64,000 bases of DNA from Sipunculus nudus (taxonomy: Eukaryota > Annelida > Sipuncula > Golfingiida > Sipunculidae): the NCBI GenBank assembly GCA_026874595.1, contig CM049320.1:23507714-23571713 (forward strand), given 5' to 3'. The notes under the pieces were generated by a model, which had not been told where the DNA came from, made no database searches, and was given only the letters and a program-made list of their open reading frames with translations. Within the stretch, counting starts at the first letter, position 1; every line of letters starts with the position of its first letter. The position numbers and the translations under genes were made by a program. Below, piece after piece: positions 62,818 to 64,000 of this stretch.

Positions 62818-63276
62818 GTAATTATGAACTAATCATCAGCTTCCTTGAAAATGATGAACCTTTGACCTTACGGTAAAGACCTGGAATAGCCGTACGTCAT
62901 ATTGTAGGATTTCTCCCACAGACAAAATAAAACAACACAGTAATTTAATTTATTTGGAGTATGGTCGTAATCACTAAGCCGAAACATATACTGCCAGTGC
63001 GAGGCAGTACAATCGAGGAGGGTAATAAAAAAGTTTCCATAATGTCGATTAAATTTTAGCTCCTTAGTAAGTAATATTTAGTAATTTTAATAAATGGCAC
63101 CTTATGAGAAGTACAAGCATATTTGCTAACGGTTGGATAAAAACCATCACTTTCAGGTGCCAGAGAACGTGTGAGGTTTAATTGCCCAGTATCAGCCTGC
63201 ATTACCATAGGGTGATTTGTGTGTCAGTCCACTCATAATTAACAGGGATGGTAATTATCTCTGATGAAATAGAAAT
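62818..63276. other. start of intron 8
   Basis: Nothing recognised. Confidence 0.55.
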
Positions 63277-64000
63277 GTTCATGATAAAATGCACACTTAC
63301 AGACTTTTTTTCGCAGTGCCTGCAGATATTGGCCTGATTTTTGGAGTGTGGCCGGATCATGACCTGTTACAGATCGATTTTGCGTTCGTCCCGATTCACC
63401 TGCTTTTGACCATATTGCGACTCCTCAGCACAGAAAATTTCAAGAAAAATAAAAATTTTCATGATAAATGCACATGTACGGATGTTTTACGTAATGCCTG
63501 CAGATATTGGCCTGTCTCGGTGGACCTACTTTCGACCGTATGACGGCTCCTGAACATAGAAAATTTCATGAAAATAGAAACTTTCATGATAAATGCACAT
63601 GTACCGACTTTTTCGCAATGCTCGCAGATATTGGCCTTATTTTTGGTGTGTGGGTGCATAATGACCACTTACAGATCGAGTTCGCGTTTTGTCTCGGTTG
63701 ACCTTCTTTCGACCGTATGACGGCTCCTGAACATAGAAAATTTCATGAAAATGAAATTTTCATGATAAATGCACATGTACCGATTTTTTCGCAATGCTTG
63801 CAGATAATCACTTGATTTTTGGTCTTGTTGGACCAACAATTGAAATTAGAAAATATCATGAAAAATGCACTTTTACGGACTTTTTTTGCAAAGCATGCAG
63901 ATATTCGCCTTATTTTTGCTGTATAGGTAGATAATGAACAGTTACAGATCAAGTTTGCGATTCGTCCCGGTTGGCCTACTAATAATGACGGATCACGGCT
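63277..64000 (+). repeat. ~180-bp tandem repeat reaching the window edge
   Basis: Units start CATGATAAATGCACATG-like at about 63277, 63459, 63586, 63761 and 63853; shared landmarks are TTTTTCGCAATGC, GCAGATATTGGCC, TTACAGATCGA, TTCGACCGTATGACGGCTCC and GAAAATTTCATGAAAAT. Units 2 and 4 have internal deletions. The array continues beyond 64000. Confidence 0.9.

Overview
ORGANISM. This is a piece of an animal nuclear genome. It is AT-rich and dense in microsatellites, its one convincing gene is broken into GT-AG exons, and the space between exons is filled with SINEs, LINE fragments, LTR sequence and MITE-like repeats. The repeat style suggests a lophotrochozoan, most likely a mollusc and perhaps a bivalve: tRNA-headed SINEs, a gag with a lysine/glutamate-rich coiled coil and SCAN/capsid-like region, and degenerate tandem blocks carrying GGTCA/TGACC motifs. 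That assignment is from recognition only. Nothing looks bacterial; there are no operons, CRISPR arrays or rRNA. LAYOUT. 1-3348 is the 5' end of a decayed, Gypsy-type LTR retrotransposon on the minus strand: a 902-bp LTR, a primer-binding-site-like stretch, a frameshifted gag with one CCHC zinc knuckle, and a protease region whose catalytic Asp codon reads Glu. 3349-5150 is low-complexity DNA. 5150-6772 is less AT-rich and has a CpG-rich segment; it is the likely promoter/5' region of the gene that follows. THE GENE. 6773-62817 (plus) encodes at least 445 residues over eight exons that keep frame through every junction: a signal peptide, one immunoglobulin domain (split by a 44,043-bp intron), one MAM domain on four exons, and one six-cysteine (group A type) SRCR domain on two exons. 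The 3' end lies outside the window, so whether the protein is secreted or membrane-anchored is unknown. The architecture fits an extracellular adhesion, recognition or scavenger-type receptor, with at least ten N-glycosylation sequons. INTRON 1 (7045-51087) carries no other supported gene. It holds two SINE families plus a single third SINE, an L2-like LINE fragment interrupted by a short LTR with an exact tRNA-Pro primer binding site, a Rex1/Babar-like LINE fragment with one nonsense codon, several MITE families, a four-copy unclassified repeat, a 30-bp minisatellite that creates a 321-aa spurious ORF, a 2.16-kb foldback built from an 18-bp palindrome, many (TA)n, (CT)n and (ATT)n tracts, and a few GC-richer islands that look non-repetitive and could be regulatory. 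INTRONS 2-7 hold more copies of the same SINE and MITE families and a tandem block with perfect AGGTCA direct repeats. The right edge (63277-64000) is a tandem repeat that runs off the window.
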